A stretch of DNA of 64,000 bases from Enterobacter huaxiensis (GCF_003594935.2 NZ_CP043342.1:2480001-2544000), one strand, 5' to 3'. Positions 1-9,448 are shown, counted from the first letter of the stretch. Notes: generated from the sequence alone by a model not told the origin. Translations and numbers: made by a program.

Positions 1-1879
1 AGATGTGGTTTTTCATCTTGCCAATGACGTGCATTTCGCACGGACGACAGTCAAACTTAAGCGTCAACACTTCGTCGCCGTTCACCAGCTGCATGGGCGT
101 CGCTTTCCAGCTTTTGATGTTCCCTTTCGCCTGTTTCGGACAGAGGTTAAACGCAAAGCGCAGGCAGTGCTTGGTGATCATCACCGGCACGTCGCCCTTC
201 TCTTCATGCGCTTCATAGGCGGCATCAATCAGCTGCACGCCGTGCTGATGATAGAATTCACGCGCCTTATGGTTATAGACGTTCGCCAGGAAGGACAAAT
301 GCGTGTCAGGATAAACGGGCGCTGGCACCGCTTCGGGCTTGCGGCTGCCGCGCGGGTAGTTAGACAAACGAGCGTCATCAAGCAGGTCAGCGGTTTCACG
401 CCGGAACTGGTTTAGCAGGCTGTTAGGTACGAAGAGCGCATCCGGCAGGTTGACCTCAATGTTACGTGCGTAATAAAGGGTCTGCCCCAGCTTGGCCACA
501 CCGTCTTTCAGGCTGTTAAGCGCTTTTTCGGCATTGTTGGCCACCTCAAATTGACCGTCGAGGGTATGCGTCACGCTGATGCCATCCTCACAGGTCATGG
601 TCAGTATCAGCTGCTCTTCCCAGCCGCCCAGCTCAATGTCCACCGCAATACGGCGCTCGCTGGAGGTTTTTAAGAGCGCCTGCTGCCAGTTGTGATCCAG
701 GTTGCGGTTCAGGGCGGCATTCGGGCGCGCTTTGTAGAGATCGGCAGGCATCTCGTTAGGCCAGACGCGGTAGCGGTTTTCACCGGTTTTCTCTACCGTG
801 TTGGCACGGAAGCCCACCACCTCACGCTTGATCATCACGTTCAGGCCGTCACCGTTCGCCAGCGGTTCGGTCACTTCAACGTCAAGATGGTCTTTGGCGA
901 CCTTCAGCACTTCACCAACCTGCAGGCCGACAAACTTCGGTGAATCGAACGCGCCAATGTCGCCCTTGCGCGCGTTCACGAAATAGTCCGTGCTGCCGCG
1001 GTGGAAGGTTTTATCCGTAGAAGGAATAAAGAAATGCTCCGTCCGGCCGGCCGACGCGCGCGCCAGGTCACCGCGATCCTCGATAATGGAATCCAGCATC
1101 TGGCGGTAGTGCGCGGTGATGTTCTTCACGTAGCTCATGTCTTTATAACGCCCTTCAATCTTGAAGGAGCGTACGCCCGCGTCGATCAGCGCGCCCAGGT
1201 TTGCGGTCTGATCGTTATCCTTCATCGAAAGCAGGTGTTTTTCAAACGCCACCACGCGGCCCTGGTCGTCTTTCAGGGTATAGGGTAAGCGGCATGCCTG
1301 CGAGCAGTCGCCGCGGTTCGCGCTTCGCCCGGTTTGCGCGTGGGAAATATTGCACTGGCCGGAATAGGCAACGCACAGGGCGCCGTGAATAAAGAACTCA
1401 ATGGTCGCGTCCGCCGCCTGATGAATATCGCGGATCTGATTCAGGTTCAGCTCACGCGCCAGAACGATCTGGGAGAAGCCCACGTCGGAGAGGAATTTTG
1501 CTTTTTCGACCGTACGGATATCGCACTGGGTGCTGGCGTGCAGCTCGATCGGTGGAATGTCCAGCGCCAGCACGCCCATGTCCTGGACGATAAGGGCATC
1601 GACCCCGGTCTGATAGAGATCGGTAATCAGGCGCTGCGCGGGCTCCAGCTCATCATCATGAAGAATGGTGTTCAGGGTCACGAACACTTTCGCACCAAAA
1701 CGGTGGGCGAACGGCACCAGCTCGGCAATGTCGCTCAGGCTGTTGCTGGCGTTATGACGGGCACCGAAGCCCGGGCCGCCAATATAGACCGCATCCGCAC
1801 CGTGAAGAATGGCTTCACGGGCAATGGCGGCGTCGCGGGCCGGGCTTAAAAGTTCAAGATGATGGGATTGCAGGCGCAT
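1..1879 (-). CDS. rlhA: RlhA, 23S rRNA C2501 hydroxylase (peptidase U32 family), 3' end cut by the window
   Basis: The minus-strand frame from the ATG at 1879 runs off the left edge, giving 626 codons; compared with E. coli RlhA (YdcP) only the last 25-30 residues are missing. The protein begins MRLQSHHLELLSPARDAA, as in the U32 family. The U32 signature is visible around 1330-1400 as EFFIHGALCVAYSGQC, followed by a cysteine-containing GDCSQACR-type stretch. The family member in E. coli makes 5-hydroxycytidine at C2501 of 23S rRNA together with iron-sulfur and prephenate-derived functions. The gene lies downstream of sutR on the same strand, as in E. coli. The function is assigned by similarity. 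Confidence 0.95.
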   Translation of the reverse strand, partial: MRLQSHHLELLSPARDAAIAREAILHGADAVYIGGPGFGARHNASNSLSDIAELVPFAHRFGAKVFVTLNTILHDDELEPAQRLITDLYQTGVDALIVQDMGVLALDIPPIELHASTQCDIRTVEKAKFLSDVGFSQIVLARELNLNQIRDIHQAADATIEFFIHGALCVAYSGQCNISHAQTGRSANRGDCSQACRLPYTLKDDQGRVVAFEKHLLSMKDNDQTANLGALIDAGVRSFKIEGRYKDMSYVKNITAHYRQMLDSIIEDRGDLARASAGRTEHFFIPSTDKTFHRGSTDYFVNARKGDIGAFDSPKFVGLQVGEVLKVAKDHLDVEVTEPLANGDGLNVMIKREVVGFRANTVEKTGENRYRVWPNEMPADLYKARPNAALNRNLDHNWQQALLKTSSERRIAVDIELGGWEEQLILTMTCEDGISVTHTLDGQFEVANNAEKALNSLKDGVAKLGQTLYYARNIEVNLPDALFVPNSLLNQFRRETADLLDDARLSNYPRGSRKPEAVPAPVYPDTHLSFLANVYNHKAREFYHQHGVQLIDAAYEAHEEKGDVPVMITKHCLRFAFNLCPKQAKGNIKSWKATPMQLVNGDEVLTLKFDCRPCEMHVIGKMKNHI

Positions 1880-1959
1880 ACTTCGTCGTTATCCGTTATG
1901 GTCAAAATGGCGGCTATTGTAGTCAGAAGTATGCATCAGCGAAACAGTTTTGCGCGGCT

Positions 1960-2487
1960 TTAGCGGGGATAATGGATCAGGGAGTGAAAATGCACCGTTC
2001 GGGCGCTGCTGTTGCGGTAGGAGTGCGGTTTATCACCGGCAAAACGGACGCCGGAATCGGCATAAATTGTGCGCCACTCTCCGTCGATAAGCATCTCCAG
2101 CTCGCCGCCGATCACCACCACATGTTCAATCACCCCCGCCTCATGCGGCGTGGACTCGCTCATCGCGCCCGGGGCAAGCGTGATGGAAAAATGGTCGAAC
2201 CTGAGCGTCTCATCCCATGGGAAAAGCGGTTTTACCACCATGGCCTGCTGCTGCGGGTCAAAAGCGGCCTGGGTGTCGGCTTCCGGCGTGATGAAGGCCG
2301 AAAACGGCACATTCAGCCCGGTGGCAATTTTCCACAAAGTCGACACCGTCGGGCTGGACTCGTTACGTTCGATTTGTCCCAGCATCGCTTTTGAGACGCC
2401 GGTCTCTTCTGCCAGCCTGGACAGGCTCCAGCCCCGCGCCTGGCGCTGCGCTTTCAGTGTCGTAGCAAGGTGTTGTGTAATTTCCAT
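1960..2487 (-). CDS. sutR: SutR (YdcN), XRE/cupin transcriptional regulator
   Basis: The protein has 175 residues: an N-terminal Cro/C1 helix-turn-helix (about residues 8-62, with GWSLSRLAEETGVSKAMLGQ) and a C-terminal cupin domain (about 95-172, ending HFHSLIHYPR). This matches E. coli SutR, which is linked to control of sulfur utilisation genes. The frame stays open upstream to 2535, but the ATG at 2487 is preferred because GGGAGGAACC precedes it and the product then lines up with the family N-terminus. The gene is divergent from benE, and the shared 92-bp spacer holds two matching palindromes that may be its operators. Regulation by SutR is inferred. Confidence 0.93.
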   Translation of the reverse strand: MEITQHLATTLKAQRQARGWSLSRLAEETGVSKAMLGQIERNESSPTVSTLWKIATGLNVPFSAFITPEADTQAAFDPQQQAMVVKPLFPWDETLRFDHFSITLAPGAMSESTPHEAGVIEHVVVIGGELEMLIDGEWRTIYADSGVRFAGDKPHSYRNSSARTVHFHSLIHYPR

Positions 2488-2522
2488 GGTTCCTCCCGTT
2501 GTGCCAGAGCATACCACTTGTA

Positions 2523-2564
2523 CGCTATAGCGCACAGTGCTACCTTACTGCGGACGTTATAACG
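2523..2564. promoter_or_regulatory. Paired palindromes between sutR and benE, candidate SutR operators
   Basis: CGCTATAGCG (2523-2532) and CGTTATAACG (2555-2564) are both perfect 10-bp palindromes of the form CGYTATARCG. Each is preceded by A and followed by CAC on the plus strand. Their centres are 32 bp apart, about three helical turns. They sit between the divergent starts of sutR and benE, which fits a dimeric XRE regulator binding two sites on one face. Binding itself is inferred. Confidence 0.5.
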
Positions 2565-2579
2565 CACAACGGAGTTTTT

Positions 2580-3746
2580 ATGCGCAGCTCATCCTCTCTC
2601 TTTCCCGCCGTTCTTGCCGGCTTCGTGGCCGTTCTGGTGGGGTACGCCAGTTCCGCCGCCATTATCTGGCAAGCCGCCGCCGCCGCGGGGGCCAGCACAC
2701 AGCAGATCGCCGGCTGGATGACGGCGCTGGGCATAGGGATGGGCGTCAGCACGCTTGCGCTGTCGTGGTGGTATAAAGCGCCGGTGCTCACCGCCTGGTC
2801 AACGCCCGGCGCCGCGCTGCTTGCCACCAGCCTGCAGGGCGTGTCGCTCGCGGAAACCATCGGCGTGTTTATCTTTGCCAATGCGCTCATTCTGCTGTGC
2901 GGCGTCACCGGCGTGTTCGCGCGCCTGATGAAGCTCATTCCGCATTCCCTGGCCGCCGCCATGCTGGCGGGGGTGCTGCTGCGGTTTGGCCTGCAGGCGT
3001 TCAGCAACCTTGAGGGGCATATCCTGCTGTGCGGCAGCATGCTGGCGGCATGGGTAATTGCAAAAGCCTTCGCCCCCCGCTACGCCATCGTTGCCACGCT
3101 GCTGGTGGGCGGTATGGTCGCCTGGGCTGGAGGTGACATTGTCACAAACAGGATCGGGTTTTCCGTTGTTTTGCCGGAATTTATCGCCCCGACGTTTACC
3201 TTCACCACCCTGGTAAGCGTTGGTTTGCCCTTCTTCCTGGTGACCATGGCCTCTCAGAACGCCCCCGGCTTCGCCACCATGAAGGCATCGGGTTATCCGC
3301 TGGCGGTGTCTCCGCTGATTATCTTCACCGGCGGGCTGGCGCTGTTGCTATCTCCCTTCGGCGTCTATTCCATCTGCATCGCCGCCATCACTGCCGCTAT
3401 CTGCCAGAGCCCCGACGCGCACCCGGATGTTTCTAAACGCTGGCTCGCCGCGGCGGCGGCCGGAGCGTTTTATCTGCTGGCGGGCGTGTTTGGCGGTTCC
3501 ATCTCCGGGCTGATGGCCGCGCTGCCGCTCAGCTGGATCCAGACGCTTGCCGGGCTGGCGCTGCTGGGCACCATCAGCGGGAGTTTGTATCAGGCGCTGC
3601 ATAGCGAAACGGAACGCGACGCGGCGATTGTCACCTTTCTGATGACCGCGAGCGGCGTAACGATTGGGGGCATTGGCTCCGCGTTTTGGGGGCTGGTGCT
3701 GGGCGGGGTCTGTTACGCGCTGTTTTCACGCCTTCGCCGCGCGTAG
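2580..3746 (+). CDS. benE: BenE-family transporter (YdcO), putative benzoate:H+ symporter
   Basis: The product has 388 residues and is very hydrophobic, with about 11-12 membrane segments, matching E. coli YdcO in length and sequence. The BenE family is named after the Acinetobacter benzoate/proton symporter; the substrate of YdcO is not firmly known. The start is the ATG at 2580, with ACGGAG seven bases upstream; the frame is open further back but would run into the operator region and the sutR leader. The last 21 bases overlap the end of the convergent AraC-family gene. Control by SutR is inferred from the divergent layout and palindromes. Confidence 0.88.
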   Translation: MRSSSSLFPAVLAGFVAVLVGYASSAAIIWQAAAAAGASTQQIAGWMTALGIGMGVSTLALSWWYKAPVLTAWSTPGAALLATSLQGVSLAETIGVFIFANALILLCGVTGVFARLMKLIPHSLAAAMLAGVLLRFGLQAFSNLEGHILLCGSMLAAWVIAKAFAPRYAIVATLLVGGMVAWAGGDIVTNRIGFSVVLPEFIAPTFTFTTLVSVGLPFFLVTMASQNAPGFATMKASGYPLAVSPLIIFTGGLALLLSPFGVYSICIAAITAAICQSPDAHPDVSKRWLAAAAAGAFYLLAGVFGGSISGLMAALPLSWIQTLAGLALLGTISGSLYQALHSETERDAAIVTFLMTASGVTIGGIGSAFWGLVLGGVCYALFSRLRRA

Positions 3747-4604
3747 CTGCGACGGCGTCATCCCCATCACGCTGCGAAAACGGTTGCTGAAGTGGCTGGC
3801 TGAGTTAAACCCGCAGGCGAGCGCAATATCCGTCAACGGCGTTGCGGTATGTTGCACCATAACTTTGGCTCTCTCCATTCGACGCTGCATAACGTACTGA
3901 TGCGGCGCCAGCCCCGTCGACTGACGGAACATTCTGGCGAAGTGGTATTCGCTGAGGGCGGCCTGGTCAGCCAGCTCCATCAGCGTCAGCGGCTGGGCAA
4001 GATGCTCTTCGATAAACGCCAGCACGTTTCGCAGTACGAATGGCGACAGCCCGCCGGTAACCACCGGCAGCTTCCACTGCACGCTGGCATAATGCTGCAG
4101 GAGGTGCGTCATCAGCAGCGTAGAGGCGGTGCTCAGCGTGAGCTGGTTAGCCTTTTGCTGCCAGTCGCAGCCGAGTAAAAACTGGCGATAGAGCGCGGTG
4201 ATTTTCGGGTCGCTGCCAAAGATTTTTTCATCCAGCGTCAGGGACAGCGGGCGCTTATCCCAGATTTTCTCCCCGACGTCCCGCAGGTGTTCATCCGTGC
4301 AGTAGAGGTGCACAAAAGACAGGTCATCGCGAATATCCCAGGTGGATTCGCTCTCCTGAGGCATCAGGCAGAAGCGATCCGGGCCGCCGCCATTTTTCCA
4401 GCCTCCCGGCGTCTTCTGATAGCTCTCGTACCCGTCCGCAACGTACAGGCTCAGCGTATGGTGGTTGCTTTTAACCGTAATGGTATCGTGCTTGTTGTAC
4501 CACGCCGCCAGCTGAATACCGGAATTCAGCGCCACGGTTTCCCGCAGCACTGCATTCTGCTGGCGCAGCGTTTCAAAGGTATCGTAAGCGCGAGACATAG
4601 CCAT
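3726..4604 (-). CDS. AraC-family transcriptional regulator
   Basis: The protein has 292 residues. The C-terminal third (about 190-290) is a typical AraC double helix-turn-helix, with QPLTLMELADQAALSEYHFAR, then ALACGFNSASHFSNRFRSVM and GMTPSQLR. The N-terminal half looks like a cupin-type sensor domain but its ligand cannot be read from the sequence. The gene is divergent from an EamA-family exporter gene, its most likely target. Its 3' end overlaps benE by 21 bp. An ATG two codons downstream (4598) is an alternative start, since neither has a strong ribosome binding site. The pair is not present between ydcL and ydcO in E. coli K-12. Confidence 0.85.
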   Translation of the reverse strand: MAMSRAYDTFETLRQQNAVLRETVALNSGIQLAAWYNKHDTITVKSNHHTLSLYVADGYESYQKTPGGWKNGGGPDRFCLMPQESESTWDIRDDLSFVHLYCTDEHLRDVGEKIWDKRPLSLTLDEKIFGSDPKITALYRQFLLGCDWQQKANQLTLSTASTLLMTHLLQHYASVQWKLPVVTGGLSPFVLRNVLAFIEEHLAQPLTLMELADQAALSEYHFARMFRQSTGLAPHQYVMQRRMERAKVMVQHTATPLTDIALACGFNSASHFSNRFRSVMGMTPSQLRAAKA

Positions 4605-4770
4605 TTACACGTCATTAATCAGACGCTCAGTCTAAGAAGTGTTGCCCCCCGTTGCCAGATCTCACGACATAAAAAAGCGCAAGAATTTGCAAGTCAGGCG
4701 CAAGCGCATGAAAGCATGCGCAGTCGAAACGCCCCACACTGTTTATCCGCTGTGTGAGAAGAGAGAAAAA

Positions 4771-5667
4771 ATGAACGCATTACTCTATGGTCTGGTGGTG
4801 GTTATCTGGGGCACGACGTGGATCGCCATTTTTCTGCAACAGGGGGCCGTTGCGGCGCCCGTCTCGATATTCTGGCGCTTTGCCCTGGCCAGCGCCGCAA
4901 TGATGATTGTTCTGCTTGCGCTTCGCCGCTTGCGCAAGCTGTCGCTGCGCGATCATCTGTTTTGCATGGTTCAGGGATGCTGCGTGTTCTGCTTCAACTT
5001 CTGGTGTTTTTACACCGCCGCGGCGCACATAAATACCGGACTGGAGTCGGTGATTTTCTCCATGGCGGTGCTATACAACGCCATCAACAGCTTCATCTTC
5101 TTTGGACAGCGTCCACCCGCCCGCTTCTGGACGGCAGCCGCGCTTGGCCTCATCGGGATCGTCACCCTCTTCTGGGACGACCTGCTGGCGAGCGGCTGGA
5201 GCGTGTCGCTTCTGACGGGAATTGGCCTGTCTGCGCTGGGCACCTACGGGTTCTCGCTGGGGAACATGATAAGCCTTCGCCACCAGCGCAACGGGCTGGA
5301 AACAATGACCACCAACGCCTGGGCCATGCTTTACGGCACGCTGGTGATGGGCTGCATTGCGCTGTTCCGCGGCGATAGCTTTATGCCGGAATGGACGGTG
5401 AGCTACATTGGCGCGCTGCTCTATCTTGCCCTTTTTGGCTCGGTGATTGCGTTTGGCGTGTACTTCACGCTGGTAGGCCGAATTGGCGCCGGCAAAGCGG
5501 CCTACAGCACCCTGCTGTTCCCGCTGGTCGCCTTGTCTATCTCAACGGTTTATGAAGGCTACGTGTGGCATATGAATGGGATCGTCGGGCTACTGCTGAT
5601 ACTGGGTGGGAATATGGTAATGTTTACGAAACCGGAAACCTGGTTCAGACGGTTACGGACGGCATAA
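4771..5667 (+). CDS. EamA/DMT-superfamily transporter
   Basis: The protein has 298 residues with about ten hydrophobic segments arranged as two EamA halves; it begins MNALLYGLVVVIWGTTWIAI, the usual DMT opening with a conserved WGT motif. Such proteins export amino acids, metabolites or drugs, and the substrate here is unknown. The start at 4771 is preferred over upstream ATGs because the hydrophobic protein starts there and a purine-rich GAGAAGAGAG stretch precedes it; the upstream extension would be highly basic. The gene is divergent from the AraC regulator, so regulation by it is inferred. Its end runs into the hairpin that terminates ydcL from the other side. Confidence 0.85.
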   Translation: MNALLYGLVVVIWGTTWIAIFLQQGAVAAPVSIFWRFALASAAMMIVLLALRRLRKLSLRDHLFCMVQGCCVFCFNFWCFYTAAAHINTGLESVIFSMAVLYNAINSFIFFGQRPPARFWTAAALGLIGIVTLFWDDLLASGWSVSLLTGIGLSALGTYGFSLGNMISLRHQRNGLETMTTNAWAMLYGTLVMGCIALFRGDSFMPEWTVSYIGALLYLALFGSVIAFGVYFTLVGRIGAGKAAYSTLLFPLVALSISTVYEGYVWHMNGIVGLLLILGGNMVMFTKPETWFRRLRTA

Positions 5668-5694
5668 AAAAGACGGCCTGCAGATGCAGGCCGT
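5666..5694 (-). terminator. Rho-independent terminator of ydcL
   Basis: ACGGCCTGCA (5673-5682) and TGCAGGCCGT (5685-5694) form a perfect 10-bp stem with a two-base gap. On the minus strand the stem is followed by CTTTTTT, directly after the ydcL stop. It may also stop plus-strand transcription from the EamA gene, although no T-run follows on that side. Confidence 0.85.
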
Positions 5695-5701
5695 TACTGC
5701 G

Positions 5702-6376
5702 TTACTGCGCGGTCTTTTTCACATCAAACATGGTGGCGTCCGTCGCCATATCGTCAACAACCTGCTTCAGGGTCGCAAAGGTCATTGGTGCATTTTCGTT
5801 ATTCAGCTCTTTCCCTTCGCCTTTACGAACCACCTTCATCACGGTCTTGTTGGTCGCGGCATCAATCAGCTCACCTTCGAAGAAGAGATGCGTATCCATG
5901 GTGCGGTGACCGGTTGCCATCTGCGTACCTGCAACGACCAGGGCCACTGGGACCACTTCATAGAACTGCAGGCCCTCTTTCTGCGAACTCACCCCTGTGA
6001 TAGCACCGCGGAAGATCAGGCTGTGTTTTCCAGGCGTGGTCACAATAGGTTTACGGGTACCAATCGCCGTTTTCATTTTGGTATTGGTGTAGTTCAACAG
6101 CTCATCGAGGGTTTTTTGCCCAATCTGAGTAGTTGGTTTTGGCGTTGGATAATAGGTAATCGGCGTCCAGATAATGCTGTCGTAATTCGCTTCGTTATAC
6201 GAAGGATCAACCCAGCGCAGCGTCGGTTTACCCGTCGCAGAAGTCGTTTGCTGCAAGCCAGAGTAATCTTTTAAAAAGCCTGAAAATTGTTCGGGAGCCG
6301 CAACTTTTGATGCACAGCCAGCCAACGCCAACAGACCAGAAAGCACTGCAACTTTAAAAAAAGTGTGAGTACGCAT
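5702..6376 (-). CDS. ydcL: YdcL, DUF3313 outer-membrane-type lipoprotein
   Basis: The protein has 224 residues with a lipoprotein signal: MRTHTFFKVAVLSGLLALAG then C, so the lipobox LAGC places the acylated cysteine at residue 21. It matches E. coli YdcL, including GTQMATGHRTMD and the C-terminal DMATDATMFDVKK. The role is not established. The frame is open upstream to 6469, but only the ATG at 6376 gives a signal peptide. It is followed by a strong terminator. In E. coli it adjoins tehB; here a DppA-like/PepT-like pair is inserted between them. Confidence 0.92.
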   Translation of the reverse strand: MRTHTFFKVAVLSGLLALAGCASKVAAPEQFSGFLKDYSGLQQTTSATGKPTLRWVDPSYNEANYDSIIWTPITYYPTPKPTTQIGQKTLDELLNYTNTKMKTAIGTRKPIVTTPGKHSLIFRGAITGVSSQKEGLQFYEVVPVALVVAGTQMATGHRTMDTHLFFEGELIDAATNKTVMKVVRKGEGKELNNENAPMTFATLKQVVDDMATDATMFDVKKTAQ

Positions 6377-6475
6377 GATGGTATTCCATGTTATCTGCAA
6401 GTATGCAATTGAAGTTATAGCAAAAGACAGGGGGATGTGTTGTGGCAAAAAATGATGCGGAGAGCACAAATTGCG

Positions 6476-6505
6476 AAAAGACTGCCCGAGCGCGCGTCGG
6501 GCAGT
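6476..6505 (-). terminator. Terminator of the DppA-like gene
   Basis: ACTGCCCGA (6481-6489) pairs with TCGGGCAGT (6497-6505) around a GCGCGCG loop. On the minus strand the stem is followed by CTTTTC. It lies just after the stop of the DppA-like gene. Confidence 0.75.
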
Positions 6506-6511
6506 GAAAAA

Positions 6512-8107
6512 TTACTGTTTTATATCCACCTGCCAGAACAGATGTTTGCCAAACGGATCTATTTCGTAGCCCGTCACTTCTTTACGCACCGGTTCGAAAA
6601 TGGTCGAGTGGGCTATCATCACCGCGGGCATTTGATCGTGCATCATCTGCTGCGCCTCTTTGTATAACGCCACGCGCTTGTCGCGATCGGTTATCGATTT
6701 CGCCTCTGCGATAATTTTATCGAATGGCTTATAGCACCATTTCGCCGAGTTCGACCCGCCGTTGGCGGAAGTACAGGTAAACAGCGGACCAAAGAAGTTG
6801 TCCGGATCGCCCGTGGCCGTCGTCCAGCCCATCAGCGCCGCCTGATGTTCGCCGCCCTTCACGCGCTTGAGGTACTCGCCCCATTCGTAGGTCACAATGC
6901 TGGTCTTAACGCCTACTTTCGCCCAGTCGGCCTGGATCATTTCCGCCATTCGTTTGGCGTTCGGGTTATACGGCCTCTGGACGGGCATAGCCCACAGCTC
7001 GATGCTCACCCCGTTGCCAAACCCCGCCTCTTTCAGCAGCGCTTTCGCCTTTTCGGGATCGTAGTCGTAATCCTTCAGTTCGCTATCCGCGCTCCAGACG
7101 CCCGGCGGCAACAGATTTTTCGCGGCGGTACCCGTTCCGTGAAACACCGCGTCAATAATGGCCGGTTTATTAATGGCTATCGCCAGAGCCTGACGCACTT
7201 TCACATTGTCCAGCGGCGGTTTTTGAGTATTGAACGCAAGGAAACCGGTATTCAGCCCCGCCTTGCTCATCAGGTTGATGTCTTTATTTGCCTTCATGCG
7301 CGGCAGATCGGCCGGGTTCGGGAACGGCATGACCTGACACTCATTTTTTTCGACCTTGGCAAAACGCACGGAGGCATCCGGCGTAATGGTAAACACCAGA
7401 CGATCCAGCTTCGATTTACCCTGCCAGTATTCCGGGAAGGCGGTGAACAGGATGCGAGAGTCTTTTTGATATTGCGCCAGCTTAAAGGGCCCGGTGCCAA
7501 TCGGATCCATATCGACTTTCTCCGGCGTGCCGGCTTTGAGCATGGCATCGGCATATTCCGCCGAAAGAATCGATGCAAAATACCAGGCCAGATCGGCAAC
7601 GAACGGGGCTTCAGGATGCGCCAGGGTAAAGCGCACGGTGTGGTCATCGACCTTGTCAATCGCCGTTATCAGGCTGCCAAACTCCAGGCTCTCAAAGTTG
7701 GAATAGCTGCCGTTGGAGACGTTATGGTACGGATGATTCACATCCTTCTGACGCATAAACGAGAAAATCACGTCGTCCGCGTTAAAGTCTCGCGTGGGGC
7801 TGAAGGCTTTGTTGCTCTGGAATTTTACGCCCTTGCGCAGGTGGAAGGTGTACACCTTGCCATCCTCGCTGACGTCCCAGCTTTCGGCAAGGCTCGGCAC
7901 CAGTTCCGTGGTGCCGGGTTTAAAATCGACAAGGCGGTTATACACCGGCACCGCGCTGGCATCCACGCTCGTGCCGGACGTGTAAAGCTGAGGATTGAAG
8001 TTTTCCGGGGATCCCTCGGAGCAATACACCAGCGTTTTGGCCGCAACGGTGGAACTGACCGTCAGTGCAGCAAGCGCCAGCGCTAAAGTTGTAAGTGTGC
8101 TTTTCAT
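6512..8107 (-). CDS. DppA-like periplasmic peptide-binding protein (SBP family 5)
   Basis: About 531 residues with a clear signal peptide ending in VAA. The mature part starts KTLVYCSEGSPENFNPQLY, nearly as in E. coli DppA, and keeps DPIGTGPF, QKDSRI, WAMPVQRPYNPNAKRMAE and the C-terminal HSTIFEPVRKEV. DppA-type proteins deliver dipeptides (and heme) to an inner-membrane ABC transporter. No permease or ATPase gene is next to it, so it may feed the main Dpp transporter or another one. It is divergent from a PepT-like peptidase gene, which suggests a peptide import and hydrolysis pair. Two adjacent ATG codons exist (8110, 8107); the second is better spaced from AGGA. It is a paralogue rather than dppA itself, judging by context. 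Confidence 0.9.
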   Translation of the reverse strand: MKSTLTTLALALAALTVSSTVAAKTLVYCSEGSPENFNPQLYTSGTSVDASAVPVYNRLVDFKPGTTELVPSLAESWDVSEDGKVYTFHLRKGVKFQSNKAFSPTRDFNADDVIFSFMRQKDVNHPYHNVSNGSYSNFESLEFGSLITAIDKVDDHTVRFTLAHPEAPFVADLAWYFASILSAEYADAMLKAGTPEKVDMDPIGTGPFKLAQYQKDSRILFTAFPEYWQGKSKLDRLVFTITPDASVRFAKVEKNECQVMPFPNPADLPRMKANKDINLMSKAGLNTGFLAFNTQKPPLDNVKVRQALAIAINKPAIIDAVFHGTGTAAKNLLPPGVWSADSELKDYDYDPEKAKALLKEAGFGNGVSIELWAMPVQRPYNPNAKRMAEMIQADWAKVGVKTSIVTYEWGEYLKRVKGGEHQAALMGWTTATGDPDNFFGPLFTCTSANGGSNSAKWCYKPFDKIIAEAKSITDRDKRVALYKEAQQMMHDQMPAVMIAHSTIFEPVRKEVTGYEIDPFGKHLFWQVDIKQ

Positions 8108-8218
8108 CATTTATTCCTGTCTTTTTAATTCGACGGCTAATTAATTCTTTTGCCATTTCATAAATAACATTAAAGTGACGATGCAAACACCTGAAAAATA
8201 AATAAAGAGAGAAACACT

Positions 8219-9448
8219 ATGAGCTCGCTGCTTTCCAGACAATTAACCCACCGCTTTTTCCGCTACCTCTCCATCACCAGCCAGAGCGACCCTAAAGTGA
8301 AAACGCTGCCCTCCACGCCGGGCCAGCACGACATGGCGCGAGAGCTGGCGCAGGAGCTGGCGCAGCTGGGCTTAGACGACATCGTAATTGATGAATTTGC
8401 CACGGTAACGGCGGTGAAAAAAGGCAATGTTGCCGGCGCGCCGCGAATTGGTTTTATTACCCATATCGATACCGTGGACGTCGGGTTATCACCGGATATT
8501 CATCCACAAATATTAACGTTCAGAGGTGAAGACCTCTGTCTGAATAAAGAGAAAGACGTCTGGCTGCGCGTTAAAGAGCACCCGGAAATTCTTGCCTACC
8601 CGGGTGAAGAGATTATTTTCAGCGACGGAACCAGCGTATTAGGCGCAGATAATAAATCTGCGGTTACCGTTGTGATGACCGTACTGGAAAACCTGACGGC
8701 GGAACATCAGCATGGCGACATTGTGGTTGCGTTCGTGCCTGACGAAGAAATTGGGCTTAACGGCGCAAAAGCGCTGGATCTCGCGCGCTTTGACGTTGAC
8801 TTTGCCTGGACCATCGACTGCTGCGAGCTGGGTGAGATTGTTTATGAAAACTTCAACGCCGCCGCCGCGGAGATCCGCTTTACGGGCGTGACGGCGCACC
8901 CAATGTCGGCGAAAGGCGTGCTGGTGAACCCTTTACTGATGGCGACTGACTTCATCAGCCGCTTCGACCGCCAGCAAACGCCGGAATGCACCGAAGGGCG
9001 TGAAGGCTATATCTGGTTTAACGGGATCCAGGCCGGACAAAACGAGGCGGTACTGAAGGCCAACATCCGTGATTTTGATAAAGATAATTTCGCCGCGCGC
9101 AAGCAGCAGATTGCCGACGCGGTAGCCCAGATTGCGGCCCAGCATCCGACGGCCAGCGTGGAGTACCGCATTGAGGACACCTACAGCAATATCAGCAATG
9201 CGATAGGCGACGACCGTCGGGCCATCGATCTGATGTTTGAAGCGATGGAATCACTCGGAATCGTCCCAAAACCGACCCCAATGCGCGGCGGTACCGACGG
9301 CGCAGCCTTGTCTGCCAAAGGGCTACTCACCCCGAACTTCTTCACCGGCGCGCATAACTTCCACTCGAAGTTTGAGTTTTTACCGCTGTCGTCGTTCGAG
9401 GCCTCTTACAAAACCGCCCTGCAAATCTGCCTGCTTGCGGCGCGCTAA
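8219..9448 (+). CDS. PepT-like M20 metallopeptidase (peptidase T family)
   Basis: The protein has 409 residues, the length of peptidase T. Two-zinc M20 motifs are present in order: HIDTVD (about 81), a GADNKS motif (about 142), PDEEIG (about 174), a DCC site replacing the usual DGG, AHP (about 224) and a final HNFHSKFE (about 380). Peptidase T removes the N-terminal residue of tripeptides in the cytoplasm. The HNFHSKFE and DCC variants suggest a paralogue of the main PepT. GAGAG lies just before the ATG at 8219. It is divergent from the DppA-like gene and its end overlaps tehB by 4 bp in convergent orientation. Confidence 0.88.
   Translation: MSSLLSRQLTHRFFRYLSITSQSDPKVKTLPSTPGQHDMARELAQELAQLGLDDIVIDEFATVTAVKKGNVAGAPRIGFITHIDTVDVGLSPDIHPQILTFRGEDLCLNKEKDVWLRVKEHPEILAYPGEEIIFSDGTSVLGADNKSAVTVVMTVLENLTAEHQHGDIVVAFVPDEEIGLNGAKALDLARFDVDFAWTIDCCELGEIVYENFNAAAAEIRFTGVTAHPMSAKGVLVNPLLMATDFISRFDRQQTPECTEGREGYIWFNGIQAGQNEAVLKANIRDFDKDNFAARKQQIADAVAQIAAQHPTASVEYRIEDTYSNISNAIGDDRRAIDLMFEAMESLGIVPKPTPMRGGTDGAALSAKGLLTPNFFTGAHNFHSKFEFLPLSSFEASYKTALQICLLAAR

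Noticed and set aside
5..1849. Plus-strand open frames in the first 1.9 kb
   Set aside because: They lie antisense to rlhA, whose minus-strand frame is continuous across the region and matches a known family.
6845..8086. A 413-codon plus-strand frame opposite the DppA-like gene
   Set aside because: It is antisense to a clear SBP-family protein with a signal peptide, and has no recognisable start signals.
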